NCBI GenBank assembly: GCA_963820545.1
Contig: CAWGAJ010000002.1
Span: forward strand, 310,001-374,000
DNA from: CAWGAJ01 sp963820545
GTDB lineage: Bacteria; Planctomycetota; Planctomycetia; Pirellulales; Thermoguttaceae
Reading direction: 5' to 3'
DNA: 64,000 nucleotides
The translations under genes and the position numbers were made by a program. Below, one piece after another: positions 38,396 to 50,818 of this stretch; position 1 is the stretch's first letter; each line of letters starts with the position of its first letter. The notes below the pieces were generated by a model, which worked only from the letters and a program-made list of their open reading frames with translations, was not told where the DNA came from and ran no database searches.

Positions 38396-42087
<3,692 letters not shown>

Positions 42088-42580
42088 GGCATTAAGCCGA
42101 AGTTTTTTATTCTCTTAAAAGTAATATCAATCAATAGCTGGCGGTCAATCCGCCCGTGGCGGACCGGGAAATTTACACCAGTCCAGGTGGGGGTTACTAG
42201 CCGACTAGTGCGATGGTGTTTCCTTTTATAAATAACATGGACGCAATGCAAATTATCCAGTTTAACATATACAGGAAAATACAAGCGCATTTTACCTCAA
42301 TATGCCAATTTACTCTGCCCGGCTGTTGGGGGTCAAGAACGAAAAATGTTATAGGATTAATCCGATTTTCCGGAGACCACCTAAATCATGCTTGGCTGTG
42401 TATGGCTTCCATGAGGCAACTTTTTCCGATTTCAAACAAGAAAGCAGTTGTTTTTACGAATATCTTATTGAGTCCTAGATTGCCAATGATACAATCCTGG
42501 GGCCAAGTGCCAAGTAAACTTGGCTGGAACAGCCGTGTGTCCTACTTAATAAGGATGATTGCTAACATCGGAGCAATGAT
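42088..42580. other. A+T-rich gap between secA and a beta-lactamase-like gene
   Basis: 493 bases between divergent genes. One short palindromic stretch 'aatccgcccgtggcggacc' near 42149-42167. A 124-codon open frame here lacks coding character. No promoter chosen with confidence. Confidence 0.4.
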
Positions 42581-44362
42581 ATGCTGAAAATGTTCAATAA
42601 GTTCTCTTTGGCGGCGTTATTTATTTCCTTTTCATGGATTATTTCTATAGAAGTTGCATGTTTTAATAACAGTGCAAAAGCCGATGAAAGTAAATTAATT
42701 GGCCTTTGGCGGGCTGAGTACAAAGATTCCACCGGCGGCGCACATACTCGTTATTTGAATTTTAAATCCGATCAAAAGGGCAAAGCCATCGCCACCATGG
42801 ATGAACCCGATGAGGACTGGTACGACATTCCCTTCCAGAAGTTAGTTATTAACGATAACCGAATTAATTTGGAATTATGGTGGGGATTGGAGAAGTTTGA
42901 CGGGACAGTAAACAATGATTATTCAATAATCAAAGGAAATAGGATTGTTTACAATGAGAATGGGCAGAAGCCGATTGTTTACCGTCGCATCGATTCCAAT
43001 GCTCCTTTGGCATTTAGGATTCCACGAATTGACAAATCCAGAAAAATTAAAAAGGAATATAAATACACGATACCCAGTGACAATATCGATGGATTTGCAA
43101 CGGGGAATTTGCCGGATCTAGCCCCTGATTCAGCAAAGATAAACAATATGATGAATCGGATTCTCACATCTTCGATTCCCAACATTCACAGTATTTTAAT
43201 CATGAAAGACGGAAAACTCGTGTTGGAAGAATATTTTTATGGTTATGATAAATCACGAACACACCGCATTCACGCGGTAACCGCGAGCTTTACTTCCGCA
43301 CTGATCGGGATTGCTTGGGACAAAGGGCTTATTAAAGACCTGAATTCCCCGGTGTATGAATATTTTCAAGATCACAGCGATTCTCCTTGGGTAGCGGATA
43401 AATATAATATCACCATAAAGCATCTCTTATCCATGACGGCGGGTTTGGAGCGGGGTTCGTTAGCGGCTAATTCAACGCCTGATATTATAGAGCTGTACAA
43501 GAGCAAAAGCTGTCTGGAGTTCCTGCTTAACAAAAAACAGCACGAACAGCCTGGTGTGCATTTCTCTAATAACGATGGACTTTCTGTTCTTTTGGGAATT
43601 GTCTTGAACAAGGCATCCGGCATGTCGGTGCTTAATTTTGCGGAAGAAAATCTATTTAAACCATTGGATATTAAGAAATATAGCTGGGATGTGCGCGTCG
43701 ACGGCACCGCTGGCACTGAGGGCGGATTGAAAATGCGGCCCCGCGACATGCTCAAATTCGGCCTCCTCTTTTTGAACAATGGGCAATGCAAAGGCCGGCG
43801 TATTGTCTCTGAAAAATGGATCGCCGAATCCACGTCGAACCACACGCCTATAGGCGAACAACCGTACGGCTATCAATGGTGGATCGGCAAATTTGTGATT
43901 AATCATCGTGTTGTCGAATCCTATTATGCGCGAGGCTTCGGCGATCAGTTTATATTTATTGTTCCAGAATTAGATCTGGTAGTTGCGTTCACCGCCGGCA
44001 ACTTTTTCCAGCAAAATCGTCGGCCTTTGGAAATGATGGCGGAATACATCCTTCCCGCCTTTTTAACGCAAAAAGATATCCCCGCCGATCAACCTATATC
44101 CGCGGAAGATATAAATCTGCTCAAAGGGGACTATACGAATAACAACAATGAGATATTTAAAATCACAAACGAAGGGAACAAACTATTTGTTACCCCTCCC
44201 GGAGAACAACAACAAATAGAAGTATTCAAGATCAACGACAAACATTATTATGTCAAAAATCCACCAGTAGACGCCATATTGAGCGAAGATGAAAACGGAA
44301 AATTATCTCGCATAGAAATATATAGAAATGGACAAAGAACCGAAGAAATAAGAAAACAGTAA
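42581..44362 (+). CDS. Beta-lactamase-fold protein lacking catalytic residues
   Basis: 593 residues. Signal peptide (about 8-28), an N-terminal lipocalin- or beta-type domain (about 34-140), a class C beta-lactamase/esterase-like domain (about 190-500), and a C-terminal beta domain (about 515-593). The fold is clear from LTSSIPNIHSILIMKDGKLV, FTSALIGIAWDKGLI, IKHLLSMTAGLE, LSVLLGIVLNKASG, GGLKMRPRDMLKFG and ARGFGDQFIFIVPELDLVV. The active site is not: SxxK is AVTA (A232, A235) and YxN is FSN (328-330). It should not hydrolyse beta-lactams or esters, and may bind peptidoglycan or another ligand. The gene is clearly more A+T-rich than its neighbours, suggesting transfer. A hairpin and the repeat-A element follow it. 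Confidence 0.85.
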   Translation: MLKMFNKFSLAALFISFSWIISIEVACFNNSAKADESKLIGLWRAEYKDSTGGAHTRYLNFKSDQKGKAIATMDEPDEDWYDIPFQKLVINDNRINLELWWGLEKFDGTVNNDYSIIKGNRIVYNENGQKPIVYRRIDSNAPLAFRIPRIDKSRKIKKEYKYTIPSDNIDGFATGNLPDLAPDSAKINNMMNRILTSSIPNIHSILIMKDGKLVLEEYFYGYDKSRTHRIHAVTASFTSALIGIAWDKGLIKDLNSPVYEYFQDHSDSPWVADKYNITIKHLLSMTAGLERGSLAANSTPDIIELYKSKSCLEFLLNKKQHEQPGVHFSNNDGLSVLLGIVLNKASGMSVLNFAEENLFKPLDIKKYSWDVRVDGTAGTEGGLKMRPRDMLKFGLLFLNNGQCKGRRIVSEKWIAESTSNHTPIGEQPYGYQWWIGKFVINHRVVESYYARGFGDQFIFIVPELDLVVAFTAGNFFQQNRRPLEMMAEYILPAFLTQKDIPADQPISAEDINLLKGDYTNNNNEIFKITNEGNKLFVTPPGEQQQIEVFKINDKHYYVKNPPVDAILSEDENGKLSRIEIYRNGQRTEEIRKQ

Positions 44363-44385
44363 AAAAATGGCGTGAAAGACAAAAA

Positions 44386-44416
44386 GTTGGGGCGGCAGTT
44401 CAACTGCCGCCCCAAC
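44386..44416 (+). terminator. GC-rich hairpin after the beta-lactamase-like gene
   Basis: GTTGGGGCGGCAGTT and its exact complement almost touch (15-bp arms). A run of A precedes it, so on the minus strand it would be followed by T-residues. It may serve as a terminator or be one more palindromic element. Confidence 0.5.
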
Positions 44417-44437
44417 ATGTACGAGGGGATTATATTA

Positions 44438-44492
44438 GTAGGACGGAATTGTATTCCGTCCCGGCAAAGGACGGATTAAAAATCCGTCCTAC
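44438..44492. repeat. Palindromic repeat family A, intergenic copy
   Basis: GGACGGAATTGTATTCCGTC followed by 'acggattaaaaatccgtcc' (44471-44489), closely matching the copy at 20740-20821. The second hairpin is followed on the plus strand by 'tacggttttttt', so it can end transcription of the beta-lactamase-like gene. It also touches the rpoD stop at 44500. Confidence 0.8.
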
Positions 44493-44499
44493 GGTTTTT

Positions 44500-46074
44500 T
44501 TAATCCAGGAAGCCCACCAGGTCTTGGCTGCGGCAGGGTTGCTGGAGTTTGCGCACGGCTTTGGCTTCGATCTGGCGGATGCGTTCGCGGGTCACTTTAA
44601 AGATGTGACCCACTTCCTCGAGCGTATAGCTATAGCCGTCGCCCAGTCCGTAGCGGAGTTTGATAATCTCCCGCTCCCGGTAACTGAGGGTCTTCAGCAC
44701 TTTGGCGATGCGGTTGCGGAGCATGCCTTGGGTGGCGCCGATGGCCGGATTTTTGGCGGTGCCGTCGGGCAGCAGGTCGCCGAAGTGGCTGTCTTCGCTG
44801 TTGCCCACCGGCCGGTCGAGGCTGATCGGATAGCGGCTCATGGCCAACACCCGACGCGCTTCGTCCACCTGAGTTTCGCTGGCGTTGGCGGTTTCTTCAA
44901 GTGTCGGTTCTCGCCCCAGTCTTTGCAGCAATTTGCGGGAGACGTTTCGCACACGCGACATGGTTTCCACCATGTGCACCGGAATGCGGATGGTGCGGCT
45001 CTGGTCGGCCACTGCCCGGGTAATGGCCTGGCGAATCCACCAGGTGGCGTACGTGCAGAACTTGAAACCGCGGCGATACTCGAATTTGTCCACCGCCCGC
45101 ATCAACCCCGCGTTGCCCTCCTGAATCAAGTCCAGGAAGTTCAAACCGCGGTTGCGATACTTTTTGGCAATCGAAACCACCAGGCGCAAATTGCCCTCGG
45201 ACAGTCCGCGTTTGGCGTGCTGATAGTGCCGATAAATCTCCTTTAAATACCGCACCCGATTGCGCAGACTGGTGGGCGACTCCTGGGTCATGCCCAGGAT
45301 TTTACGGTAATCGGCGAGCCAAGGTTCACGCTCCTTTAGCGGCCCTTTGCCGCCGAGATGCTCCTGAATCCGCCGGCGGAGTTCATCTACCCGCCGGCTG
45401 AATTCCTCCAGGGTTTTAATCATCGGTTCCAGGCGCTGCGTGCGCAAACCCAGTTCTTCCACCAGGCGCACGGCACGGCGGCGACGGCGTCCCAGCCGAC
45501 GCCAGGCCGCGCGGCGCTGCGCCATGGGCCGCGACTTGCCGGTCGCCAGGTTGTAATCGCGCTTGTTCCGTTTAAGCAGTGTTTCCAGGGTGCACAAATT
45601 GTGCGGCAAACGCCCCAGAATCTGATGCTTTTCGAGTTGATCGGTCACCGATACCTGCACCGTGCGGTCGAAAGGCAGATCGCCGTCGTGCACCCGACGC
45701 AACACCTTCACCGCCGTCTGCATCACAAAGTCGCATTCCAGTACTATGCGGCGAAAGCGAGCGCGGGTGTGTTCGATCTGTTTCGCCAAAGTGACTTCCT
45801 CTTGCCGCGTGAGCAAAGGAATTTCCCCCATTTGGGTCAAGTACATGCGAACCGGATCGTCCGACCACGACTCCACCTCTTCGATGTCGCCCAATAAATC
45901 TTCAGGATTGACATCGAGTTCGGTATCGTGCTCTTCGTCTTCCTCTACCAGTACTGATGGATCCAGATCAGCCTCATCTTCCAAAACGTCGACGGCGTCT
46001 TCGACCAGTTCCAAGGCGTCTTCAGGCCGGGGCAGCGATTCGTCGTCGAGACCTTCCAACAATGCGTCGTACAA
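44500..46074 (-). CDS. rpoD: Primary RNA polymerase sigma factor RpoD
   Basis: About 524 residues. I chose TTG at 46074 because GAGGAG lies directly upstream; an in-frame TTG at 46089 would place the start over that site. Parts: acidic N-terminus (region 1.1-like), region 1.2 DDPVRMYLTQMGEIPLLTRQEE, a non-conserved basic insert, region 2 GNLRLVVSIAKKYRNRGLNFLDLIQEGN and FKFCTYATWWIRQAITRA, region 3, and region 4 LSYREREIIKLRYGLGDG and VTRERIRQIEAKAVRKL. These mark a housekeeping sigma-70 that directs polymerase to most promoters. No frame defect. It is read away from a long A+T-rich gap. Confidence 0.95.
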   Translation of the reverse strand: MYDALLEGLDDESLPRPEDALELVEDAVDVLEDEADLDPSVLVEEDEEHDTELDVNPEDLLGDIEEVESWSDDPVRMYLTQMGEIPLLTRQEEVTLAKQIEHTRARFRRIVLECDFVMQTAVKVLRRVHDGDLPFDRTVQVSVTDQLEKHQILGRLPHNLCTLETLLKRNKRDYNLATGKSRPMAQRRAAWRRLGRRRRRAVRLVEELGLRTQRLEPMIKTLEEFSRRVDELRRRIQEHLGGKGPLKEREPWLADYRKILGMTQESPTSLRNRVRYLKEIYRHYQHAKRGLSEGNLRLVVSIAKKYRNRGLNFLDLIQEGNAGLMRAVDKFEYRRGFKFCTYATWWIRQAITRAVADQSRTIRIPVHMVETMSRVRNVSRKLLQRLGREPTLEETANASETQVDEARRVLAMSRYPISLDRPVGNSEDSHFGDLLPDGTAKNPAIGATQGMLRNRIAKVLKTLSYREREIIKLRYGLGDGYSYTLEEVGHIFKVTRERIRQIEAKAVRKLQQPCRSQDLVGFLD

Positions 46075-46771
46075 GGTAACGCTCCTCAAGTGATTATTTA
46101 TTTAAGGATAACCACGAAATTCTACCACTAAATTTTCTTTTACGCGGGAAAGACTTGCCATTTGGCAAAGGATACGGCCTACGGAAAGAATTCGCGAGTT
46201 AAAGAAACCCACACGCCTGCAAATCCACCCCGGCCATCCATAGCCGGAAGTTTTTTTGTTCAATTTTGTCAACCAAATCCACACACCTCGACTCAGCGGA
46301 AAAGTTGACGCGGAACAAAAAGGATTCGCTGTCTCGACAGGGCATCAACTAACAAGGCGATTAAACGTTTTGCCTAAATAAAGACAAACGTACCCCTCGC
46401 GCCCGCAGGCATAAGATGCGCATACTGTCTGCTTGCTACCACACAACTTAAATTTTAGTTGGCTCTAACTCATTGTCTAGAGGCAAATTGAATGTTTTTT
46501 ATAAAAGACCATAAATTCCAAAGTTGTTAATATTTACTTGTTAATATAGATAAATTAGATAATATGGGAAGGCTTTCAAGGCCAAATTAAAAATTCATAT
46601 CTCCACGGTTTTTTGGCCATGCATATCATTCAAGCTTTTTTCGGAAATAGATATTTCGTTTGTTTGTGGTCAATTTGCCTTTGTTTCTAGTCATGATATT
46701 TGCAAAGTCGCGATCCCCCAACTCGCCAGAAATCCAAAGCATCGGTAAACTACTTCCCTGGAGAAATAACT
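46075..46771. other. Long A+T-rich gap upstream of rpoD
   Basis: About 700 bases between divergent genes with no gene I can support. The stretch 46490-46620 is very A+T-rich ('ttgttaatat' words near 46525-46545) and is the likeliest promoter area, but no hexamer pair has good spacing. Confidence 0.4.
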
Positions 46772-47323
46772 GTGGACACCATTTACCTGCTTCCCTGTTC
46801 TTGTGGCCGGAAAATGCCCGTCAATCCGCGTCAGGCCGGAGAAAGCATTACCTGCACATGCGGCGCCTCTCTAGAAGTGCCTACCTTATTGAATTTGAGA
46901 ATCCTCCAACGGGCTGAACTTCCTCCTCAGCCGGAGATACACAAAAAGGCCTGGGGCGCCGGACAGCGCTTAATATTCTTGGGTGTGATCGTTATCCTTT
47001 TTGCCATCGCCATTGGGGGATGGCTTTTCTGGATCCGACCAACCGATCCTTATGCCTATCTCAGTCAGGAGCAAATAAAACAGTCCGTGCCCGCACTCAC
47101 CCCGATAGAAACTTGGCGCCTCTGGCTGCTTCTGGAAAAAGGCGGATTGGAACGTCACAAACGCGGATCCGAAATCTTCTTTGCCAGCCAACGCGCCCAA
47201 TATTTAATTTATGGGGAACTTTTGGCGATACTTTCCGGAGTAGGATTAACATTGATCGCGGCCGGAATAATCGTAATCCGCTTCAATAAGAAAAAACATC
47301 GGCCCGCACGATCAGCAAACTGA
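46772..47323 (+). CDS. Zinc-ribbon membrane protein of unknown function
   Basis: 183 residues. The GTG at 46772 is chosen because GGAG sits 8 bases upstream; a longer frame has no such site. The N-terminus has two CxC pairs (PCSCGRK and CTCGAS), about 18 residues apart, likely to bind one zinc ion. Two membrane helices follow (about 65-88, LIFLGVIVILFAIAIGGWLFW, in two pieces; and about 150-175, LLAILSGVGLTLIAAGIIVI). The type is familiar in planctomycetes, but the role is unknown. It ends 17 bases before the topoisomerase gene, suggesting one transcript. Confidence 0.72.
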   Translation: MDTIYLLPCSCGRKMPVNPRQAGESITCTCGASLEVPTLLNLRILQRAELPPQPEIHKKAWGAGQRLIFLGVIVILFAIAIGGWLFWIRPTDPYAYLSQEQIKQSVPALTPIETWRLWLLLEKGGLERHKRGSEIFFASQRAQYLIYGELLAILSGVGLTLIAAGIIVIRFNKKKHRPARSAN

Positions 47324-47340
47324 TAACTGATAACTTTTTT

Positions 47341-48450
47341 ATGAAAGCAAAACTCAACACCCACGACGCCCAAACACTCCGCCGACTCAAGGAACTTGCC
47401 GATGCCGTGACTGCGGCGGCCGCCAAGCGCCGCGATCCCTACGTCGATGTTCCCACCCGCTCGCTCTCCAACGTACGTTACAACAAGTCCAAGCGGTTCC
47501 TCGAGATGGGCCGCAACACCAATCGCCGGCAACTGTTCAACCTTTCGCAGGCCAAAAGCTACATGCAAACCTTGCTCGTGGCCAGCGGCGCCACGCAACT
47601 GATCGAACAGGGCAAGACCACCAGTATCCGTGGTTTATATTACTTGCTGAAGCACACTATCGAGGGCGCCAGGGAAGAAACCTTCGCCGACCAGTCGGAG
47701 TGCGACCCGATCATCGAAGACCTGGAGGTGCTCCTGAGCACGCTCCGCGAGGAATTGCATCTTTACGCGCAAAAGCGGGGCGACATGGTGGGCGACATTG
47801 TACTTTTCGACAGCGGCGACGAAATCGACTGCGCGCGCATGGGGTCCGGCGGGTATGGCATTCCCTCGATCGTCGAGGCGGAGGTGATCCAATTGAAAAA
47901 ATGCTCGGCCAAGTACATCCTCCACGTGGAAAAAGACACTGTCTGGCAGCGGTTCAACGAGGACAGATTCTGGAAGAAGCACAACTGTATTCTGACCCAC
48001 GGCGCGGGGCAGCCTCCGCGCGGCGTGCGGCGCATGCTCTACCGGCTGCACAACGAGTTGAAACTGCCGGTTTATTGCCTGCTGGATAACGATCCCTGGG
48101 GATATTACATTTACAGCGTAATCAAGCAAGGCTCGATCAACCTGGCCTATGAATCGCAGCGCATGGCCATTCCCGAGGCCAAGTTCCTCGGCCTGCGCTC
48201 TAAAGATTTCAAGGAATGCGGCCTGTCCGAAAGCGTAACCATCGCGCTAAACGACACCGACCGCAAGCGGGCCAAGCAAATCGCCAATTATCCCTGGTTC
48301 ACGCACAAAAAAGCCTGGCAGAAAGAGATCGCTCAACTCTTGCAAAACGGTTTCAAGCTGGAAGTCGAAGCGCTCATAAGCAAAGACATCAGTTACGTCA
48401 CCGAGCAATACACCCCCCAGCGGCTTAAGAGCCGTGATTGGCTGGACTGA
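47341..48450 (+). CDS. top6A: DNA topoisomerase VI subunit A (Spo11-like)
   Basis: 369 residues. The N-terminal winged-helix domain carries the catalytic Tyr in TSIRGLYYLLKHT (Y100 or Y101). The Toprim domain has E197 (ILHVEKDT) and the D249/D251 pair (YCLLDNDPWGYYIY) that bind magnesium. With subunit B this enzyme makes double-strand DNA passages. It is mostly archaeal but known in a few bacterial lineages, planctomycetes included. Here the B subunit, usually adjacent, is absent: a zinc-ribbon protein precedes and lutC follows on the other strand. No frame defect. No clear ribosome-binding site, so it may depend on coupling to the upstream gene. Confidence 0.93.
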   Translation: MKAKLNTHDAQTLRRLKELADAVTAAAAKRRDPYVDVPTRSLSNVRYNKSKRFLEMGRNTNRRQLFNLSQAKSYMQTLLVASGATQLIEQGKTTSIRGLYYLLKHTIEGAREETFADQSECDPIIEDLEVLLSTLREELHLYAQKRGDMVGDIVLFDSGDEIDCARMGSGGYGIPSIVEAEVIQLKKCSAKYILHVEKDTVWQRFNEDRFWKKHNCILTHGAGQPPRGVRRMLYRLHNELKLPVYCLLDNDPWGYYIYSVIKQGSINLAYESQRMAIPEAKFLGLRSKDFKECGLSESVTIALNDTDRKRAKQIANYPWFTHKKAWQKEIAQLLQNGFKLEVEALISKDISYVTEQYTPQRLKSRDWLD

Positions 48451-48510
48451 AGCAGTTGGCCCATCCGAGAGATTAAAGACTCGCTTGAAAAAACGGCTGA
48501 GAACGCCGCA

Positions 48511-49160
48511 TCATCCCACCAGCATCACCACCAGGCGCTTGGGGCCATGCACGCCGAGAATCAGCGTTTTTTCAATATCCGATGTGCGGCTGGGGCCGGT
48601 GACGATCACAAACTCGCCGGAAAGATCGCGCTGGGCACATTGCCGGGCAATGGACTGCCAGGCTGCCGGCAAATGCTCGACCAACTGATCCATGCGGCAA
48701 GGACCACGCAAGCCGGCGGCAGGTAACAGAGCAAACGATCCTCGGCCGTAGGGCAAGCCATGAGACATGAGCCCGTGTCGGCCAAGAGGACTTCCGCTGC
48801 GACCAGCCCGACGCAAAGATCGGCCATTTCGCGCGGCGGCCAATTCGGCCTGGGCCATTGGATGTTTTGGGGATCGAGTTCCGCCATTGCCTCGCGGCAG
48901 ATCGGTCTCTGCATTGCGCCGATTTTCGTCCAGCCGGAGCGTTTCATTAAGTCGGCCAGTTGCCTGCGCGCCTGGTCCATTGTGCCGCAGCGGATAACTT
49001 CGCCGCTTATCGCATTTAATTCGCTTTCAAAGAGCTGAGCCAACACTGCGGGATCGGAGGTTTGCCGCGGCCAGACCTCGGGCACGGGCGGCGCCTCGAT
49101 GGGCTGCGCCTTGGATACTTCCTCACGAATTCGCTGTAATATGGCGTCTCGGCTGGTCAT
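48511..49160 (-). CDS. lutC: Lactate utilisation protein C (LUD domain)
   Basis: About 216 residues from ATG 49160. LUD-domain protein: MTSRDAILQRIREEV, a variable middle, LCVGLVAAEVLLADTGSCLM and, after a break, VEHLPAAWQS and VIVTGPSRTSDIEKTLILGVHGPKRLVVMLVG (in pieces). LutC works with LutA and LutB in oxidising L-lactate to pyruvate. The frame changes at about 48690, where one C seems lost (GTCCTTGCCCGCATG). It is last in the minus-strand order lutA, alcohol dehydrogenase, lutB, lutC and converges with the topoisomerase gene. Confidence 0.9.
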
Positions 49161-49189
49161 GATTGTTGAGTGTTGATTTGTTAGTAATT

Positions 49190-49225
49190 CGCGACCGACC
49201 AACCTTAGGTTGGTGCCCTTCGCGG
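49190..49225. repeat. Palindromic repeat family C between lutB and lutC
   Basis: ACCAACCT and AGGTTGGT form the core, within outer 'gcgac' and 'cgcgg' words. A related copy is at 54984-55013. Confidence 0.65.
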
Positions 49226-49261
49226 CTTTATGGATATTTATTTCTCTCCACTCTCCACTCT

Positions 49262-50666
49262 TCACTCTCCACTATTTTTCCGCCACCAGGTGCGAAACGC
49301 CGGACCGGGAACTTGGGGCAACTGGCGGCCGCGGGTCCAAGCGCCGAGTTTGCCCGGATGCCAGGGCAAAAACTTCGATATTCGCACGCCCAGGCGCACG
49401 CCCCACATGGCCAGGCCGTAGCGTCGTGGTCCGGCCATGAACCAGGCCCACGTTTTCCACAACAGCCGTTCGGAAAACGATTTCATCGGCGAGGGCTCGT
49501 TGACGGCGCGATGTCGCAAGTGAACCAGTTGGTGCGCGATGTCGATCTTTACCGGGCAGACCTCACCGCACGCGCCGCACAGCGACGAGGCAAAAGGCAG
49601 TTTGCCGGCCTGCTTCATGCCGAGTAAATGCGGGGTGAGGATCGAGCCGATCGGGCCGGGATACACCCAGCCGTACGCCCAGCCGCCCACGCGCCGATAG
49701 ACCGGGCAGTTGTTCAAGCACGCGCCGCAGCGGATGCAGTGCAACGCCCGCCAGGCCGCCGGGTCTTTGAGCACGTTAGTCCGTCCGTTGTCGAGAATGA
49801 TAATGTACAACTTTTTGCCCGGCGCAGGACCGTGGATCAAATGGGTGTAAGTCGTCAGTTTTTGGCCCGTGCCGCTGCGGGCAAGCATGTTGAGGAACAC
49901 GGGCAGGTAATTGATGCTGGGGATCACCTTTTCAATGCCCATCATCACCACGTGCACCGGCGGGGTGGCCGTGGAAAGCCCCGCGTTGCCTTCGTTTTCG
50001 ATGACTACCACCGTGCCCGTGTCGGCCACGGCAAAATTGCATCCGGAAATGCCCATGCCCGCCTGAAGATATTCGTTGCGTAGATGTTTGCGGGCAATGG
50101 CCGTAAGTTCTTCGTGCACGGCGGTGAAAGGTTCGTTTAGTTTTTCCGCGAACAGCCGGCCCACGTCGGCGGCCGACATGTGTATTGCCGGCGTGACAAT
50201 GTGCACCGGACGCTGCCGGGCCAGTTGCACGATATACTCGCCCAGGTCGGTCTCTACCGTGCGGATGCCCTCTGCTTCCAGCACGCTGGTTCAGCTCCAT
50301 CTCCTCGGTGACCATCGACTTGGATTTAACCACGCTTTTGACGTCGTGTTCGCGGGCGAGATTGAGAACATGGCGGTTCGCTTCGGCGGCGTTCTGGGCG
50401 TAAAGCACCGTAGCGCCGCGAGCCGTGATGTTGCGCTCGAACTCGACCAGCAGCGTGTCAAGATTTGCAACGGCGTAAGATTTGATTTGCGAAGCCGCAT
50501 CGCGCCAATCCTGGAAGTACGGAACGGCGTCGGTCACAGCGCGGTTGCTTTTGCTCGATTTCTCGGCATTGATGCCCAATGCCGTCGGCGCGCCGGGTTC
50601 GCCAAGCCCCTTGGTTTCCGGGGTGAGAAATTCGGCGCCGTCGAGATGAGATAATTTATGCGACAT
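49262..50666 (-). CDS. lutB: Lactate utilisation iron-sulfur protein LutB
   Basis: About 468 residues. An N-terminal LUD-like part (VVKSKSMVTEEMELN, GISGCNFAVADTGTVVVIENEGN in pieces) is followed by a two-cluster ferredoxin domain: CIRCGACLNNCPVYRRVGG and CGACGEVCPVKID, giving ligands for two [4Fe-4S] clusters, and a LutB C-terminal region. It carries electrons during lactate oxidation with LutA and LutC. One frame break at about 50285: EEMELN is followed out of phase by VLEAEGIRTVETDLGEYI. All motifs survive, so an assembly indel is likely. It lies 152 bases after the alcohol dehydrogenase gene, with a hairpin in the gap. Confidence 0.93.
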
Positions 50667-50728
50667 GTCCGAAGAATCGTTGATAAAAATGTACTCCGTT
50701 TATTGGGTCACAGATAAATAACGCCGTT

Positions 50729-50756
50729 AAGCCCACGGGTTACAACCCGTGGGCTT
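50729..50756. repeat. Hairpin between alcohol dehydrogenase and lutB genes
   Basis: AAGCCCACGGGTT and its exact complement around a 2-base loop. Without a T-run; could be an internal transcript stabiliser or a mobile palindrome (family D). Confidence 0.7.
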
Positions 50757-50818
50757 GGCTTGATTTATCATTCCGCATCGTGACATTACTTACCGGAATA
50801 TCAACAAACTTAATTTTT

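Noticed and set aside
42213..42587. ORF of 124 codons in the gap before the beta-lactamase-like gene
   Set aside because: No ribosome-binding site, no homology, unusual composition, overlaps the next start.
44449..45246. Plus-strand frame of 265 codons
   Set aside because: Antisense to rpoD, which is certain.
46490..46620. Replication origin or DnaA-box cluster in the A+T-rich gap
   Set aside because: No DnaA-box-like words (TTATCCACA type) and no dnaA, dnaN or gyrB nearby.
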